A stretch of 64,000 nucleotides of DNA. Source: Stieleria marina. GTDB lineage: Bacteria; Planctomycetota; Planctomycetia; Pirellulales; Pirellulaceae. The notes under the pieces are model-generated. The model was not told where the DNA came from and did no database searches. It saw nothing but the letters and a program-made list of their open reading frames with translations. Shown here in pieces: positions 1 through 8,481 of the stretch (the stretch's first letter is position 1; the number at the start of each line of letters is the position of its first letter). The stretch covers positions 2,108,001-2,172,000 of the forward strand of contig CP036526.1 of the NCBI GenBank assembly GCA_007741555.1. Reading direction: 5' to 3'. Both the position numbers and the translations under genes were made by a program.

Positions 1-2
1 AC

Positions 3-218
3 TACGCACACAACGGAAAAGACCCTGGCGGAATGGAAATGCCTTGCATGTACTACTACACATGGGATGCGAAAGAAAAGAAATTCAGTCGGCACACGAT
101 TGAAGAAGGTCACGTCGGTTCGGGTTTGCAAATCGTTGCCAAGGATCTTAATGGAGATTCCAAAATCGATTTAGCGGTCGCGGGCAAGAGTGGCACTCAC
201 CTGCTGTTGGCCAAATGA
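3..218 (+). CDS. C-terminal end of an FG-GAP/VCBS repeat protein (partial)
   Basis: The reading frame is open from the left edge of the window, so only the last 71 codons are present. The end contains a calcium-loop-like DLNGDSKIDLAVAG motif, the signature of FG-GAP/VCBS beta-propeller repeats, which in planctomycetes occur in secreted or surface proteins. An internal ATG at 33 exists, but the frame continues upstream of it, so it is not taken as the start. The stop codon overlaps the ATG of the next gene (ATGA at 215-218), suggesting translational coupling. The full function cannot be judged from this fragment. Confidence 0.7.
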   Translation, partial: YAHNGKDPGGMEMPCMYYYTWDAKEKKFSRHTIEEGHVGSGLQIVAKDLNGDSKIDLAVAGKSGTHLLLAK

Positions 219-568
219 GTGATCCGATCCCAAGCGACCCGCTGACTATCCGCCAAGCTCAGGACACCGTTGACCAGTGGATTCAAACGATCGGTGTCAG
301 GTACTTTGGCGAACTGACGAATTTGGCCCAATTGGTCGAAGAGGTCGGCGAAGTGGCGCGCATTCTGTCCCGAACGTGCGGCGAGCAATCTTGCAAAGAC
401 GGTGAATCGCCCGGCGACTTGGCGGACGAGCTCGCCGATGTGATGTTTGTCACGATCTGTTTGGCCAATCAATCCGGAATCGACTTGACCGATGCACTTC
501 GCCGTAACTTGGACAAAAAGACCAAGCGAGACGGCGATCGCCATCGCAACAATCCTAAGTTGCTCTGA
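215..568 (+). CDS. MazG-like nucleotide pyrophosphohydrolase
   Basis: A 117-residue all-alpha protein with the MazG-family metal-binding pattern: an EEVGEVAR helix near residues 42-49, then a DLADELADVMF helix near 68-80 whose acidic residues would bind Mg2+. The family hydrolyses non-canonical or excess nucleoside triphosphates to monophosphate and pyrophosphate in the cytoplasm. The length fits single-domain MazG proteins. It starts at the ATG overlapping the stop of the upstream FG-GAP protein, although the two products have no obvious shared role. The substrate cannot be predicted. Confidence 0.8.
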   Translation: MSDPIPSDPLTIRQAQDTVDQWIQTIGVRYFGELTNLAQLVEEVGEVARILSRTCGEQSCKDGESPGDLADELADVMFVTICLANQSGIDLTDALRRNLDKKTKRDGDRHRNNPKLL

Positions 569-700
569 TAGGTTGACAAAAAAAGCGTCTCGCTAGCAAT
601 TCTTTGCAGCTCCTCTATTGCTCTCGCAGCGAAATCTTCGCTATCAGTCAGAGATATCGACGTTCTCATCCATTGCAAACGACTTGCATTAGGAACAGTT

Positions 701-2431
701 ATGTTTGGCAAGAAGCCTCATCGAATCTCTCGCGGACTCAGCGTAGCCGTGATCGCCGCAGCCTTTTTGTGCCAAGGTTGCGCATCGATGTGGGGCGACA
801 AGTCTGAAAAGACGGATGACGAACGTCTCAATGAACTGATGCACAACGTCCCCAACGCTCCGGAATTGATTCGCCAAGCAGCGGTGCCACGTGGGATGCA
901 ATCGATCGTGGTCGAAGGTGTCGGAGTGGTCAACGGCTTGCCAGGAACGGGCGGCCCAGCGGATCCATCGCCGTTTCGCGATCAACTGCTCGAAGAAATG
1001 AAACGCAACGACGTTGTCAAACCGAATCAGTTTTTGGAGTTGTCCGAAACAGCATTGGTCCGAGTTCGCGCGTTGATCCCGCCTGGAGCGCGGCGCGGCG
1101 AGCCGATTGATCTGATGTTGATCTCTCCTCCCCGAAGCCGTGTCAAAGATTTGCACGGTGGATGGCTGTTAGAAACTCGAATGCGGCACCAGCAAGTATT
1201 GCAAAGTGCAGTGCGGCAAAGCGACGTGATGGCGATGTCGATTGGTCCGGTGCTAACACGCGCCGACCACGAAGCCGGTAAAGACAATTCGCTCAAAACG
1301 GAAGCAAGGATTTTGTCGGGTGGTCGTGTTCAGAATGACCGAAACTTGGGATTGGTTTTACGACCGGATTACCAGCACTACAAAATGGCCAAGGGCTTGA
1401 CAGCCGCGATCAATGATCGGTTCTTTTTCTTTGACGGATCAACACGACGTGGTATCGCTACGGCGAAAGAAGACGATTACATCGAAGTCGAAGTGCATCC
1501 ACGCTATCGTGGCAATGAGTACCGGCTGATGTCCGTGATCTTGGCGCTCGGTGCAAAAGCGGGATCCGCTGAATCGCAGCAACGACTAAGTGAGTTGGCT
1601 GATAAGTTACGTGACCCTGCCACCGCATCTGACGCGGCGTTGCAGTTGGAAGCGATTGGCGAAAACGCAATCCCAACATTGCTGGCTGGTCTGAAATCCG
1701 AAAACCCAGAGCTGCGGTTCTTTGCCGCCCAATCGTTGGCCTACCTGGATCGCACCGAAGGCATCGCGCCGTTGGAAGAAGCCGCTCGGGAAATTCCAGC
1801 GTTTCGATACGCGGCTTTGTCGGCACTGCAAAACATGCCGCACCCCAGCGCGGTTGATTCGTTGAAGAATCTTTTCGCTCAGTCAAGTTTAGAAACACGC
1901 TACGGCGCGTTCGTTTCGATTCGTCGTCGCGATGATGGACGACGAAAACTTGATGGCGAGATGATCGGTCAGGCACTGCGTCTGTATCAGATCGAAAGCG
2001 ATGCACCGCCAGCAGTGGTACTGTCGCTGAATGAAGCTCCCGAAGTCGTCTTGTTCGGAGATGTCGCGCCGATTCAAATTGATCGCTATCTGATGGGACC
2101 GGGGGGATTCATCCTGAAACCGGAACCTTCTAACCCAAATAAAATTCGCGTGAGCCGTTTTAGCCCCGGGCAAGACGATCAACGAGTCATTGCTGATAAT
2201 TCCGTCTCCGCGTTGGTCAAGGCGATTGTGGGCGTGGGAGGCGGCTATGGCGACGTGGTTTCAGTCCTGAGAGCGGCCAAGGACAAAGGTTGCATGAGCG
2301 ACCAATTGGCCCTCAATCCGCTGCCCAAGCCACTGCGGACCTACTATCGCGATGGGATGACCAAGCAAGAAGAGAGCGAGGACGAAGACAAGTCAAAATC
2401 GATTTGGTCCGACCAAAGAAACGCTAAGTAG
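701..2431 (+). CDS. FlgI-like/HEAT-repeat envelope lipoprotein-like protein
   Basis: A 576-residue protein with an N-terminal hydrophobic segment ending in a cysteine (about residue 27), so probably a lipoprotein, though the lipobox is imperfect. Residues about 65-260 resemble the N-terminal part of the flagellar P-ring protein FlgI: a GVGVVNGLPGTG motif corresponding to the family's GYGLVxGLxGTGD, followed by a VRALIPPGARRGEPID stretch and a GG-x-LL element. Residues about 300-400 contain HEAT-like helical repeats (AIGENAIPTLLAGL and similar), which FlgI lacks. The C-terminal tail is acidic and charged. No other flagellar gene is nearby, so a role as a P-ring is doubtful; an envelope ring or scaffold role is an inference. 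An AGGA sequence lies just upstream of the ATG. Confidence 0.7.
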   Translation: MFGKKPHRISRGLSVAVIAAAFLCQGCASMWGDKSEKTDDERLNELMHNVPNAPELIRQAAVPRGMQSIVVEGVGVVNGLPGTGGPADPSPFRDQLLEEMKRNDVVKPNQFLELSETALVRVRALIPPGARRGEPIDLMLISPPRSRVKDLHGGWLLETRMRHQQVLQSAVRQSDVMAMSIGPVLTRADHEAGKDNSLKTEARILSGGRVQNDRNLGLVLRPDYQHYKMAKGLTAAINDRFFFFDGSTRRGIATAKEDDYIEVEVHPRYRGNEYRLMSVILALGAKAGSAESQQRLSELADKLRDPATASDAALQLEAIGENAIPTLLAGLKSENPELRFFAAQSLAYLDRTEGIAPLEEAAREIPAFRYAALSALQNMPHPSAVDSLKNLFAQSSLETRYGAFVSIRRRDDGRRKLDGEMIGQALRLYQIESDAPPAVVLSLNEAPEVVLFGDVAPIQIDRYLMGPGGFILKPEPSNPNKIRVSRFSPGQDDQRVIADNSVSALVKAIVGVGGGYGDVVSVLRAAKDKGCMSDQLALNPLPKPLRTYYRDGMTKQEESEDEDKSKSIWSDQRNAK

Positions 2432-2469
2432 TTGACTTTGACGACTGAGCGACCAAAATCTCAGTCGCC

Positions 2470-3561
2470 ATGCGAATACTCACTCTACTAGCTGCTGCAG
2501 CCGCAATCTCTCTTGTCGGTTGCCCGTCGTCTCCTTCTGCGATCTCGATGATCGGCGATGCTTCCAAGGTTTCAGCGAAGGAAGATGCCGCCCCGGTGGC
2601 TGCGCATGTGCAGCAATCGCTGAGCGATAATCTTGCAAAGCGAGGCTTGTCGACGGAGCTGCATGGAGCCTGGCAGGTTCTGCATGGCATCCTGGCTTAC
2701 GGCCAAGACTTTACTTTACAAACCGGTCGGGGATCGCAGCCTGCGGTCGACTATCTGCTCAGCGGTGGTGCATTGGATGGTTTTAATCCGCGGGCAGGTG
2801 ACATGATCGGATCGCCCCCGCGTCGTGGCGTGCGAGTCGAATTGCAGCCTGACAGCAAGATTGGACAAGGCCACCGCGATCAGTGGTTGGCCGTAATTTT
2901 GCAAAGCGGTGTCAGCGAAGACGACTCGATCACCACGGTTGATGGTGACTACACGATTCGCGATTGGATCAATCAAACGCAATTCGACGTTCCGCTGAAT
3001 TTGGAAACGGAGTTTAGCTGGACGTTGATAGCGCTCACCGCACTGGACCCTACGACTCAAACCTGGGTCGCCCGAGACGGAGAGACGTACAGCACCGAAC
3101 TGTTGTTGCAGTCCGAAGTTCAGCAGTATCAAGAAAGTGCTCAGTCAGGCGCTTGTGGCGGAACTCACCGCTTGATCGGAATCGCGATGGCACTGAATAA
3201 ACGCCGCGCCGAGAAGCTGCCAATGGATGGCGTATGGGCAGAAGCTGAGCAAGTCGTCAGCGACGCGATCGAAGTCGCAAGGCAGAACCAGAACCCCGAC
3301 GGATCCTATTCCACGTCCTATTTTCATCGACAAGGCTGGACCAGGGATTTGGGCGAATCGCTAGGAACGACCGGGCATGTGCTTGAGCTTTTGGCGATCG
3401 CTGCCCCTCAAGAAACGCTCAGTCAGCCTTGGATTGAACGTACCGCCAGACGCTTGTGCGAAATCTTAGACCAATGCGAAGGCATCGATCTGGAATGCGG
3501 TGTGCTCTATCACGCGTTGCACGGACTGGCCGAATTTCAAAAGCGAAGCGTGCAGGATTGA
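2470..3561 (+). CDS. Lipoprotein with (alpha/alpha)6-barrel-like helical repeats
   Basis: A 363-residue protein with a classical lipoprotein signal (LVGC lipobox, cysteine 18). The rest is rich in helix and contains segments reminiscent of terpenoid-cyclase/squalene-hopene-cyclase-fold repeats (a QNPDGSYSTSYF stretch near residue 277 resembling QW motifs, and a GTTGHVLELLAIA helix). Proteins of this appearance are common in planctomycetes but have no assigned function. It follows the FlgI-like gene by 38 bases on the same strand, so the two may be co-transcribed and both act at the envelope. No catalytic residues can be assigned. Confidence 0.6.
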   Translation: MRILTLLAAAAAISLVGCPSSPSAISMIGDASKVSAKEDAAPVAAHVQQSLSDNLAKRGLSTELHGAWQVLHGILAYGQDFTLQTGRGSQPAVDYLLSGGALDGFNPRAGDMIGSPPRRGVRVELQPDSKIGQGHRDQWLAVILQSGVSEDDSITTVDGDYTIRDWINQTQFDVPLNLETEFSWTLIALTALDPTTQTWVARDGETYSTELLLQSEVQQYQESAQSGACGGTHRLIGIAMALNKRRAEKLPMDGVWAEAEQVVSDAIEVARQNQNPDGSYSTSYFHRQGWTRDLGESLGTTGHVLELLAIAAPQETLSQPWIERTARRLCEILDQCEGIDLECGVLYHALHGLAEFQKRSVQD

Positions 3562-3587
3562 GTCGTTCTGATGTCTTTCATCAAACG

Positions 3588-4013
3588 CTAGATGTAAAAC
3601 ATGGTTTCATCACCATGGCGACTGCGTTCAACCAAGTCGCCCAGCGTGACGCGTTCGAGAACGCCGCGTGATGCCTCGGCTGCTTCTTCCCACGACCGTT
3701 GCAGCAGTTCGCCAGCCTTGGTCGTTTTGGTTCCCGTCTGGCAACCTGATTCCTGGCAACCGACCGCTTCGGCGATATCGAGCAAAGTGATTTCGTTAGG
3801 ATCAACGGCCAATCGGTAGCCTCCCTGGCTGCCGCGGATGCTCTGAACCCATCCGACAGATCGCAGCGTGCGCAGGATTTGAACCAGAAAGGGGCCCGGC
3901 ACTCCGTGACGATCCGTGATCTCACGAACCGCGACCGGCGCGTCATCGCCAGCGCGAACCGACAGCTCCAGCATTGCCAAGCAAGCGTAATGGACTCGAG
4001 CAGAAATCACCAT
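3588..4013 (-). CDS. Rrf2-family transcriptional regulator
   Basis: A 141-residue protein of typical Rrf2 length. The N-terminal winged helix begins with ARVHYACLAMLEL, and GSQGGYRLA near residues 62-70 is the family's wing signature. Two cysteines in GCQESGCQTG (about residues 85-93) lie where IscR/NsrR/CymR-type members place sensing or Fe-S ligand cysteines; the canonical third cysteine is not evident. It follows the APS/PAPS reductase gene by 9 bases on the same strand, which points to a role in control of sulfate assimilation or cysteine supply, as with CymR. That role is an inference from context. Confidence 0.85.
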   Translation of the reverse strand: MVISARVHYACLAMLELSVRAGDDAPVAVREITDRHGVPGPFLVQILRTLRSVGWVQSIRGSQGGYRLAVDPNEITLLDIAEAVGCQESGCQTGTKTTKAGELLQRSWEEAAEASRGVLERVTLGDLVERSRHGDETMFYI

Positions 4014-4022
4014 ATTTGACCT

Positions 4023-4847
4023 CTAGTCGTGGAGTCCACATTCGGTTTTCTTAAATCCGGCCCACCGGCCCGCTCGCTCATCTTCGCCTAGCGTCACGGC
4101 GCGTGTGCACGGCCAGCAGCCAACGCTTGGATAGCCTTTGTCGTGCAGTGGGTTGTACGGAATGTTTTCTTTGGTGATCAGACTCCAAACGTCTTTCTTG
4201 GTCCAATTCGCAAGCGGGCTGATCTTGACCAGCTGGAACTTGCTGTCCCAACCCACGATAGGAGCTTTCGCGCGAAACTCACTTTGGTCCCGGCGAATCG
4301 CACTCGCCCACGCATGCCAACCTTTGGCTGACTCGCGGAGTACTTTTAGCTTGCGATCACCGCAGCAACGTGTTGGATCCGTCTTGTAGACCGGGCCACC
4401 GTTGGCGGCTTCGTACTCTTGGACCGTTTGATCTGGGTACTTGAATTCGACTTCGATGCCGTAACGCTGCTTGACAGTTTCGCGAAGCTCGAGTGTTTCG
4501 TCGAACTGATATCCTGTTTCCAAATTAAAGATCGGTGTCTCGGGGGCGATCTTGGACAGCATGTGGATGATGGTCATGCCCTCTGGGCCAAACGCAGTCG
4601 CCATCGTGAACTTGGGCGCAAAACGCTCAACCGCCCAGCTCAAAACTTCCTGCGGCGTCGACGATTCCAGCTTGTCGCTATCGGCCGCCAACTCAGCCAG
4701 GAACTCATCGGTGGGAACCAACGGTGGATCCGCGGCCAACGCCCCTCGAGGCTCGCCGTCATCATCTGGGGACAGCACATTGAGTGAAGCTGGTTGGGTT
4801 GGCTTGGCGTTACCGCTTTGCGGCACCGGAATCTTCGACTCGCTCAT
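4023..4847 (-). CDS. cysH: Assimilatory adenylyl-sulfate (APS/PAPS) reductase
   Basis: Reduces activated sulfate (APS or PAPS) to sulfite in cysteine biosynthesis. The protein contains the CysH-fold nucleotide loop (ATAFGPEGMT), a CCGDRK motif, a CWPCTR motif about 80 residues later, and the C-terminal catalytic KTECGLHD. The paired CC and CxxC motifs are the [4Fe-4S] ligands of the bacterial APS-reductase subtype, so APS is the more likely substrate. The start chosen is the ATG opening MSESKIP; an in-frame ATG at 4952 would add 35 residues without family similarity and would cover the likely promoter. About 60 residues of low-complexity N-terminal extension precede the conserved domain. It forms a tight pair with the Rrf2 gene. 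Confidence 0.9.
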   Translation of the reverse strand: MSESKIPVPQSGNAKPTQPASLNVLSPDDDGEPRGALAADPPLVPTDEFLAELAADSDKLESSTPQEVLSWAVERFAPKFTMATAFGPEGMTIIHMLSKIAPETPIFNLETGYQFDETLELRETVKQRYGIEVEFKYPDQTVQEYEAANGGPVYKTDPTRCCGDRKLKVLRESAKGWHAWASAIRRDQSEFRAKAPIVGWDSKFQLVKISPLANWTKKDVWSLITKENIPYNPLHDKGYPSVGCWPCTRAVTLGEDERAGRWAGFKKTECGLHD

Positions 4848-4943
4848 AGTGGGCTCAATGGCCGAAAGGCGTGTGGACGAGAGTATTTGACGATAACGTG
4901 CGGCAGACATCCAAAATTCTTCAATCGGCTCGCAATGAGTGAT

Positions 4944-4971
4944 ACAGTACAAACATGATCACATTAGTCAA
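4944..4971 (-). promoter_or_regulatory. Possible sigma70 promoter upstream of cysH
   Basis: On the minus strand a TTGACT hexamer (4966-4971) is followed after 16 bases by TACTGT (4944-4949), about 95 bases upstream of the cysH start. The spacer and flanks contain a partly palindromic AATGTGATCATGTT, a plausible operator for the co-transcribed Rrf2 protein. The -35 match is good and the -10 match is weak. Confidence 0.4.
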
Positions 4972-5143
4972 GTATGTTCATCGGCCACGGTGCCCCGCCA
5001 ATTGAGCGATTTTGGCTCGATCGAGGGGCTTAACCACGTTTTGGAGCCAATTTGCACGCGCCAAGCCGGCTCGGGGCGTCTAAGTTGGACTCTTGAGGAA
5101 GGTGATTTGCAGGTTTCGCACTACTTCTAATCGGCTCTTTTTT

Positions 5144-6412
5144 ATGTCACGACTAGCTTCAGCCGCGTTTTCGCCGCTCATCATTGCAACGTCCATCTCC
5201 AGTCTGTGGATCGCCGGCATCGGCTGTCCGTCGACGCTGAACGCCGAGCTGCCTCCTACCGATACGATTGAGCTGCGCGGCGGCGGGCAACTCGCCGGCA
5301 AAGTCCTGCGACAAGTCGAAACGCCCGAAGGCGGGTTCGTGTCCGTGCAGGTCGATGACGGGATCAGTGTCGCGATCGAAAAGGCTCGCGTTACACGGGT
5401 ACGGACGGCGGACGAGCTTGCGAAGTACTCACAGCTCGCAGAAGCCGCCGGAGACGACCCAGAGAAGCACTATTTATTGGGGAAATGGTGCACTGCAAAT
5501 CATTTGTCGCAGCAGCGGTTGTTTCACTATCAGCGCGCGATCACATTAAATCCCGAACACAATCTGGCTCGCGCGGCATTGGACTACGTCCGTGACGAGC
5601 GCGGAAACTGGATCCCCTACGCCGTCCAACAGCGGAATCGCGGATTGATCTGGGCCAAGGGTGGCTGGAAATTTCCCGAAGTGGTTGCCAAGGATCGGTT
5701 TCAAGATGAAGCCAATGTGAAGGCCAGCAAGTGGATCAAGCAAGTCGCGCAGCTGCGAAGCCAGTTTCTGGGGCGAGGCAAGAAACAGCAAGAAGCCTGG
5801 CAAGAGATCCAGGGCATTCGCGACCCGCTTGCCGCAGGGGCGATTGCGGGCGAGTTTGAAAAATCGCGTGGCAAAAATATCCAGCCCCGTGCACTGCGTT
5901 TGGAATGGGTCAAACTGCTGGGACGTTTTCGCAACTCAGTCTCGGTGCGTTCATTGGTGCTTGCCGGAATCGATGAACCCGATGCCGTCGTGCGCGAAGC
6001 TGCGTTGGCGGAACTAAAAAAATACGGCTGGGACTCTGCGATCGCCACGTACGTACCCATGTTGGCGCCCAAGAACAGCAGCGACAATGTGCGACGTGCG
6101 CTGAGAGGTTTGACGTATTTTCCTCAGTCCCACCTCGCGATGACTTACGTCAATGCGTTGATCACCACGCACATGCAAGTCGTGCCCCAGGGCCCCGGCA
6201 TTTCGACCGGGTTTAGCGACACCGGCAGCAGCGGTTTCACGACGGGGTCTGACAACAAACCCAAACCTGTCCGGCGGAAAAACACGGATGCGTTGACGCT
6301 GCTGAAAATGATCGAACCCGATGTTGACTACGGTTTCAATCAGCAGGCGTGGCGTGAATATTTCGCCGCAAAATTGACCGCGTACCGTGGCAACTTACGT
6401 CGAGATCCGTAG
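5144..6412 (+). CDS. Secreted protein with HEAT-like repeats, planctomycete-type
   Basis: A 422-residue protein. The ATG at 5144 is preferred to the in-frame TTG at 5093 because a signal peptide follows it directly, with probable cleavage after LNA. Residues about 35-95 form a small beta domain (TIELRGGGQLAGKVL) of a type seen in planctomycete proteins that deal with regulatory or modifier strands. Then come a TPR-like segment (HYLLGKWCTANHLSQQRLFHY) and HEAT-like helical repeats with VVREAALAEL. No catalytic motif is visible. It is probably a periplasmic scaffold; the role is unknown. Confidence 0.6.
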   Translation: MSRLASAAFSPLIIATSISSLWIAGIGCPSTLNAELPPTDTIELRGGGQLAGKVLRQVETPEGGFVSVQVDDGISVAIEKARVTRVRTADELAKYSQLAEAAGDDPEKHYLLGKWCTANHLSQQRLFHYQRAITLNPEHNLARAALDYVRDERGNWIPYAVQQRNRGLIWAKGGWKFPEVVAKDRFQDEANVKASKWIKQVAQLRSQFLGRGKKQQEAWQEIQGIRDPLAAGAIAGEFEKSRGKNIQPRALRLEWVKLLGRFRNSVSVRSLVLAGIDEPDAVVREAALAELKKYGWDSAIATYVPMLAPKNSSDNVRRALRGLTYFPQSHLAMTYVNALITTHMQVVPQGPGISTGFSDTGSSGFTTGSDNKPKPVRRKNTDALTLLKMIEPDVDYGFNQQAWREYFAAKLTAYRGNLRRDP

Positions 6413-6423
6413 GCTGGCCGCCA

Positions 6424-6801
6424 TTATGATTGAAACAGCGTCGGCAACATGCGGTCAAACTGTCCTCGTGTCAGCACCGATTCGATCCCAGCCGATTTGG
6501 CGGCATCTAATTTGGCCACCTGCACGTGCGGCCCGTAGGCGATCACCTTGGCGTCGGCACACAGATTGGCACACTGCTCTGGCAAATCGCCAGTCAGTTT
6601 GCTCATCGTTGCCAAGTCCAAAATCACGTAGCGAATAACGCCCCCTGCATCTTCGGGCAATCGTCCGCTCAATTTGAATTCCAGTCCCGCATTTTCGGCC
6701 GCTCCGCGCACACGCGAGGCAAACATCAAATCGCCGGAAAGGAAGACAACAACGCCCGAAAAATCTGCTTCGGGCGTTTGGGGGTGGGGTTGCTCGTTCA
6801 C
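6424..6801 (-). CDS. Receiver-like (pseudo-response-regulator) protein
   Basis: A 125-residue alpha/beta protein that alternates strands and helices as a CheY-like receiver does: VVVFLSGDLMFASRV, then YVILDLATMS, then KVIAYGPHV. An aspartate sits at the end of the central strand (ILDLA), but the usual acidic pair after the first strand and the conserved lysine are not clear, so phosphorylation is uncertain. It begins with GTG immediately after the TAA of the sugar epimerase gene, so the two are almost certainly co-transcribed. Function unknown. Confidence 0.6.
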   Translation of the reverse strand: MNEQPHPQTPEADFSGVVVFLSGDLMFASRVRGAAENAGLEFKLSGRLPEDAGGVIRYVILDLATMSKLTGDLPEQCANLCADAKVIAYGPHVQVAKLDAAKSAGIESVLTRGQFDRMLPTLFQS

Positions 6802-7647
6802 TTAAGCACGTTTCTCGACTTCGCCCTTCATGAACTTCAAACCTTCGCTGGCCAGCGTGATTTCGTCCTTGTACATCCGACGCCAGATTTTGGTTGCGGC
6901 AGCAATTTCGGGAAGTGACAACCCGAACGCTTCGATCACCATCCAGCTATCGTAGCCGCTTTTGCTGATCGCATCAAAGTTGTCATCCCATCGTACGATG
7001 CCCGCACCTGGGGTGCTGCGATCATTTTCGCTGATGTGGATGTGGACCAGTTTGTCACCGCCAGCACTGACCGCATCGGCAATCGATTTTTCTTCGATAT
7101 TGCTGTGGAAAGTGTCGTACATCATGCCGCAGGCAGGGTGATCGACTTCGCGCACAAAACGCGCCGAGTCGGCATGCGTGTTCAAGAAGTAACACTCAAA
7201 TCGGTTCAGTGCTTCGACGCCCAATTGCACGCCGACTTTGCCCGCATGCTCAGCGACAGCCCGCATGCTTTCGACGCCCCATTTCCATTCGTCTTCGGTC
7301 GGGCCTTCGCCGCTGAAGTATCCGATCGCGGAATGGTAAGGGCCAACAAGTGTCTCAACACCCGCCGCAGCACAACAGTCGAGAGTCTTTTTAGTCAGCT
7401 CCACCCCTTTGGCGCGAATCGCTGCGTCCGGTGAAATCGGGTTGTCTTCTTCGCCACGAATTGTCACCGCGGTGCGGCCTAGCCCCATGTCGTCGAGGTG
7501 TTTTCCCAACCCGGCGTAGTCCAAATCCAAGTTGAACATCGGCAATTCGACGCCATCGTAGCCGACGTCTTTCAGTTGTTTGCAAACTGGCAGTAGTTCA
7601 TCGGTGACTTCGCCGGACCAAAGCAACAAGTTCATTCCGTATTTCAT
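6802..7647 (-). CDS. Sugar phosphate isomerase/epimerase, xylose-isomerase-like TIM barrel
   Basis: A 281-residue protein of the AP-endonuclease-2/D-tagatose-3-epimerase superfamily, which interconverts ketoses at a divalent metal centre. The expected metal-ligand positions are visible: Glu in GVEALNRFE (about 145), Asp in MMYDTFH (about 179), His in HIHIS and Glu in MVIEAFG (about 241). It has no signal peptide and is therefore cytoplasmic. The substrate cannot be fixed from sequence alone. The receiver-like gene follows with no gap. Confidence 0.85.
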   Translation of the reverse strand: MKYGMNLLLWSGEVTDELLPVCKQLKDVGYDGVELPMFNLDLDYAGLGKHLDDMGLGRTAVTIRGEEDNPISPDAAIRAKGVELTKKTLDCCAAAGVETLVGPYHSAIGYFSGEGPTEDEWKWGVESMRAVAEHAGKVGVQLGVEALNRFECYFLNTHADSARFVREVDHPACGMMYDTFHSNIEEKSIADAVSAGGDKLVHIHISENDRSTPGAGIVRWDDNFDAISKSGYDSWMVIEAFGLSLPEIAAATKIWRRMYKDEITLASEGLKFMKGEVEKRA

Positions 7648-7676
7648 TCGTCTCTCACAAAAAAATCATTGGATAA

Positions 7677-7741
7677 CGTGAGCCGCTGGCGCTAGCCACG
7701 GGCTATCCACCAACACCTGGGGGACTCACCGTCGGCTCACG
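7677..7741. repeat. Intergenic inverted repeat with 9-bp perfect arms
   Basis: CGTGAGCCG at 7677-7685 pairs with CGGCTCACG at 7733-7741. The interior contains further short self-complementary words (GGCGCTAGCC). The element lies between two minus-strand genes and resembles REP-type intergenic repeats. No T-run follows the arms, so it is unlikely to be a simple terminator. Confidence 0.5.
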
Positions 7742-7751
7742 AGCAAATTAT

Positions 7752-8429
7752 TCAGAAAAAAGCCGCGAAGGGAACCGACCCATCTGGCGGCGTTAACAAT
7801 CGTTCTCGACGAGATTCTATCAGTTTCGACGCTCCAGGGAGCCAGTCGAGTAGGGAATCAGGAAGCGGTGCCAATTTCACTCGCTTCATCACTTGGTTCA
7901 GACGAAACAGAAGCCGGTCGTGCTCTAGGTAGTCGAACAGGAACCGCATCTCCACAAAACGCCCCACCGTTGCTTGTAGTTCGTCGGTTGGCTTACCCGT
8001 GATCTGATTCACGCATCGCTGAATGTCCTGGTGCGAGACGTCATCAAGCATCGCATAGTACCGCTCGCCGATCGATGGATCATCGCGAATCCAAAACGCG
8101 TCCAGCAGCATTTCAATCAGAATGTGGCCGACAAAGGTAGGCCGGAATCCAGCGTCACCGGGCAACAGGTCACGTAGTTCAACTGCCAGCCGCATGTTTG
8201 TTTCGACAAACGCTTGCGTGCCGTGGAACCACTTGTCGTCTTCGATATGACGAATGATTCCCGAAGCAACCAGTCGAAGCGATTCATCGTCGCTATCGAG
8301 AAACTGCGAGGCTAATTTGCCGCGTGCGCGAATCTTGCGATCCACCACACTTAACCAGTCCGGCACCGCCGTACAAGAAGCCAACAACGGAGTGTCAAAA
8401 TAAGGCATCGCATGGCAAAGGAAATTCAT
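7752..8429 (-). CDS. ACP phosphodiesterase-like (AcpH/DUF479) protein
   Basis: A 225-residue helical protein that opens with MNFLCHAM, like the MNxLAH start of the AcpH/DUF479 family, which has an HD-like metal site and in E. coli removes phosphopantetheine from acyl carrier protein. Candidate ligands are His6, the RHIEDDKWFH segment near residue 60 and GHILIEMLLD near 105. Similarity in the first third is good; the C-terminal half is less certain. It has no signal peptide. True substrate unknown. Confidence 0.55.
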   Translation of the reverse strand: MNFLCHAMPYFDTPLLASCTAVPDWLSVVDRKIRARGKLASQFLDSDDESLRLVASGIIRHIEDDKWFHGTQAFVETNMRLAVELRDLLPGDAGFRPTFVGHILIEMLLDAFWIRDDPSIGERYYAMLDDVSHQDIQRCVNQITGKPTDELQATVGRFVEMRFLFDYLEHDRLLFRLNQVMKRVKLAPLPDSLLDWLPGASKLIESRRERLLTPPDGSVPFAAFF

Positions 8430-8481
8430 GCCGTCAGCGTATCAGTATTTCGCCTTTTTCTCCACAGCCGACGGCTTGAAC

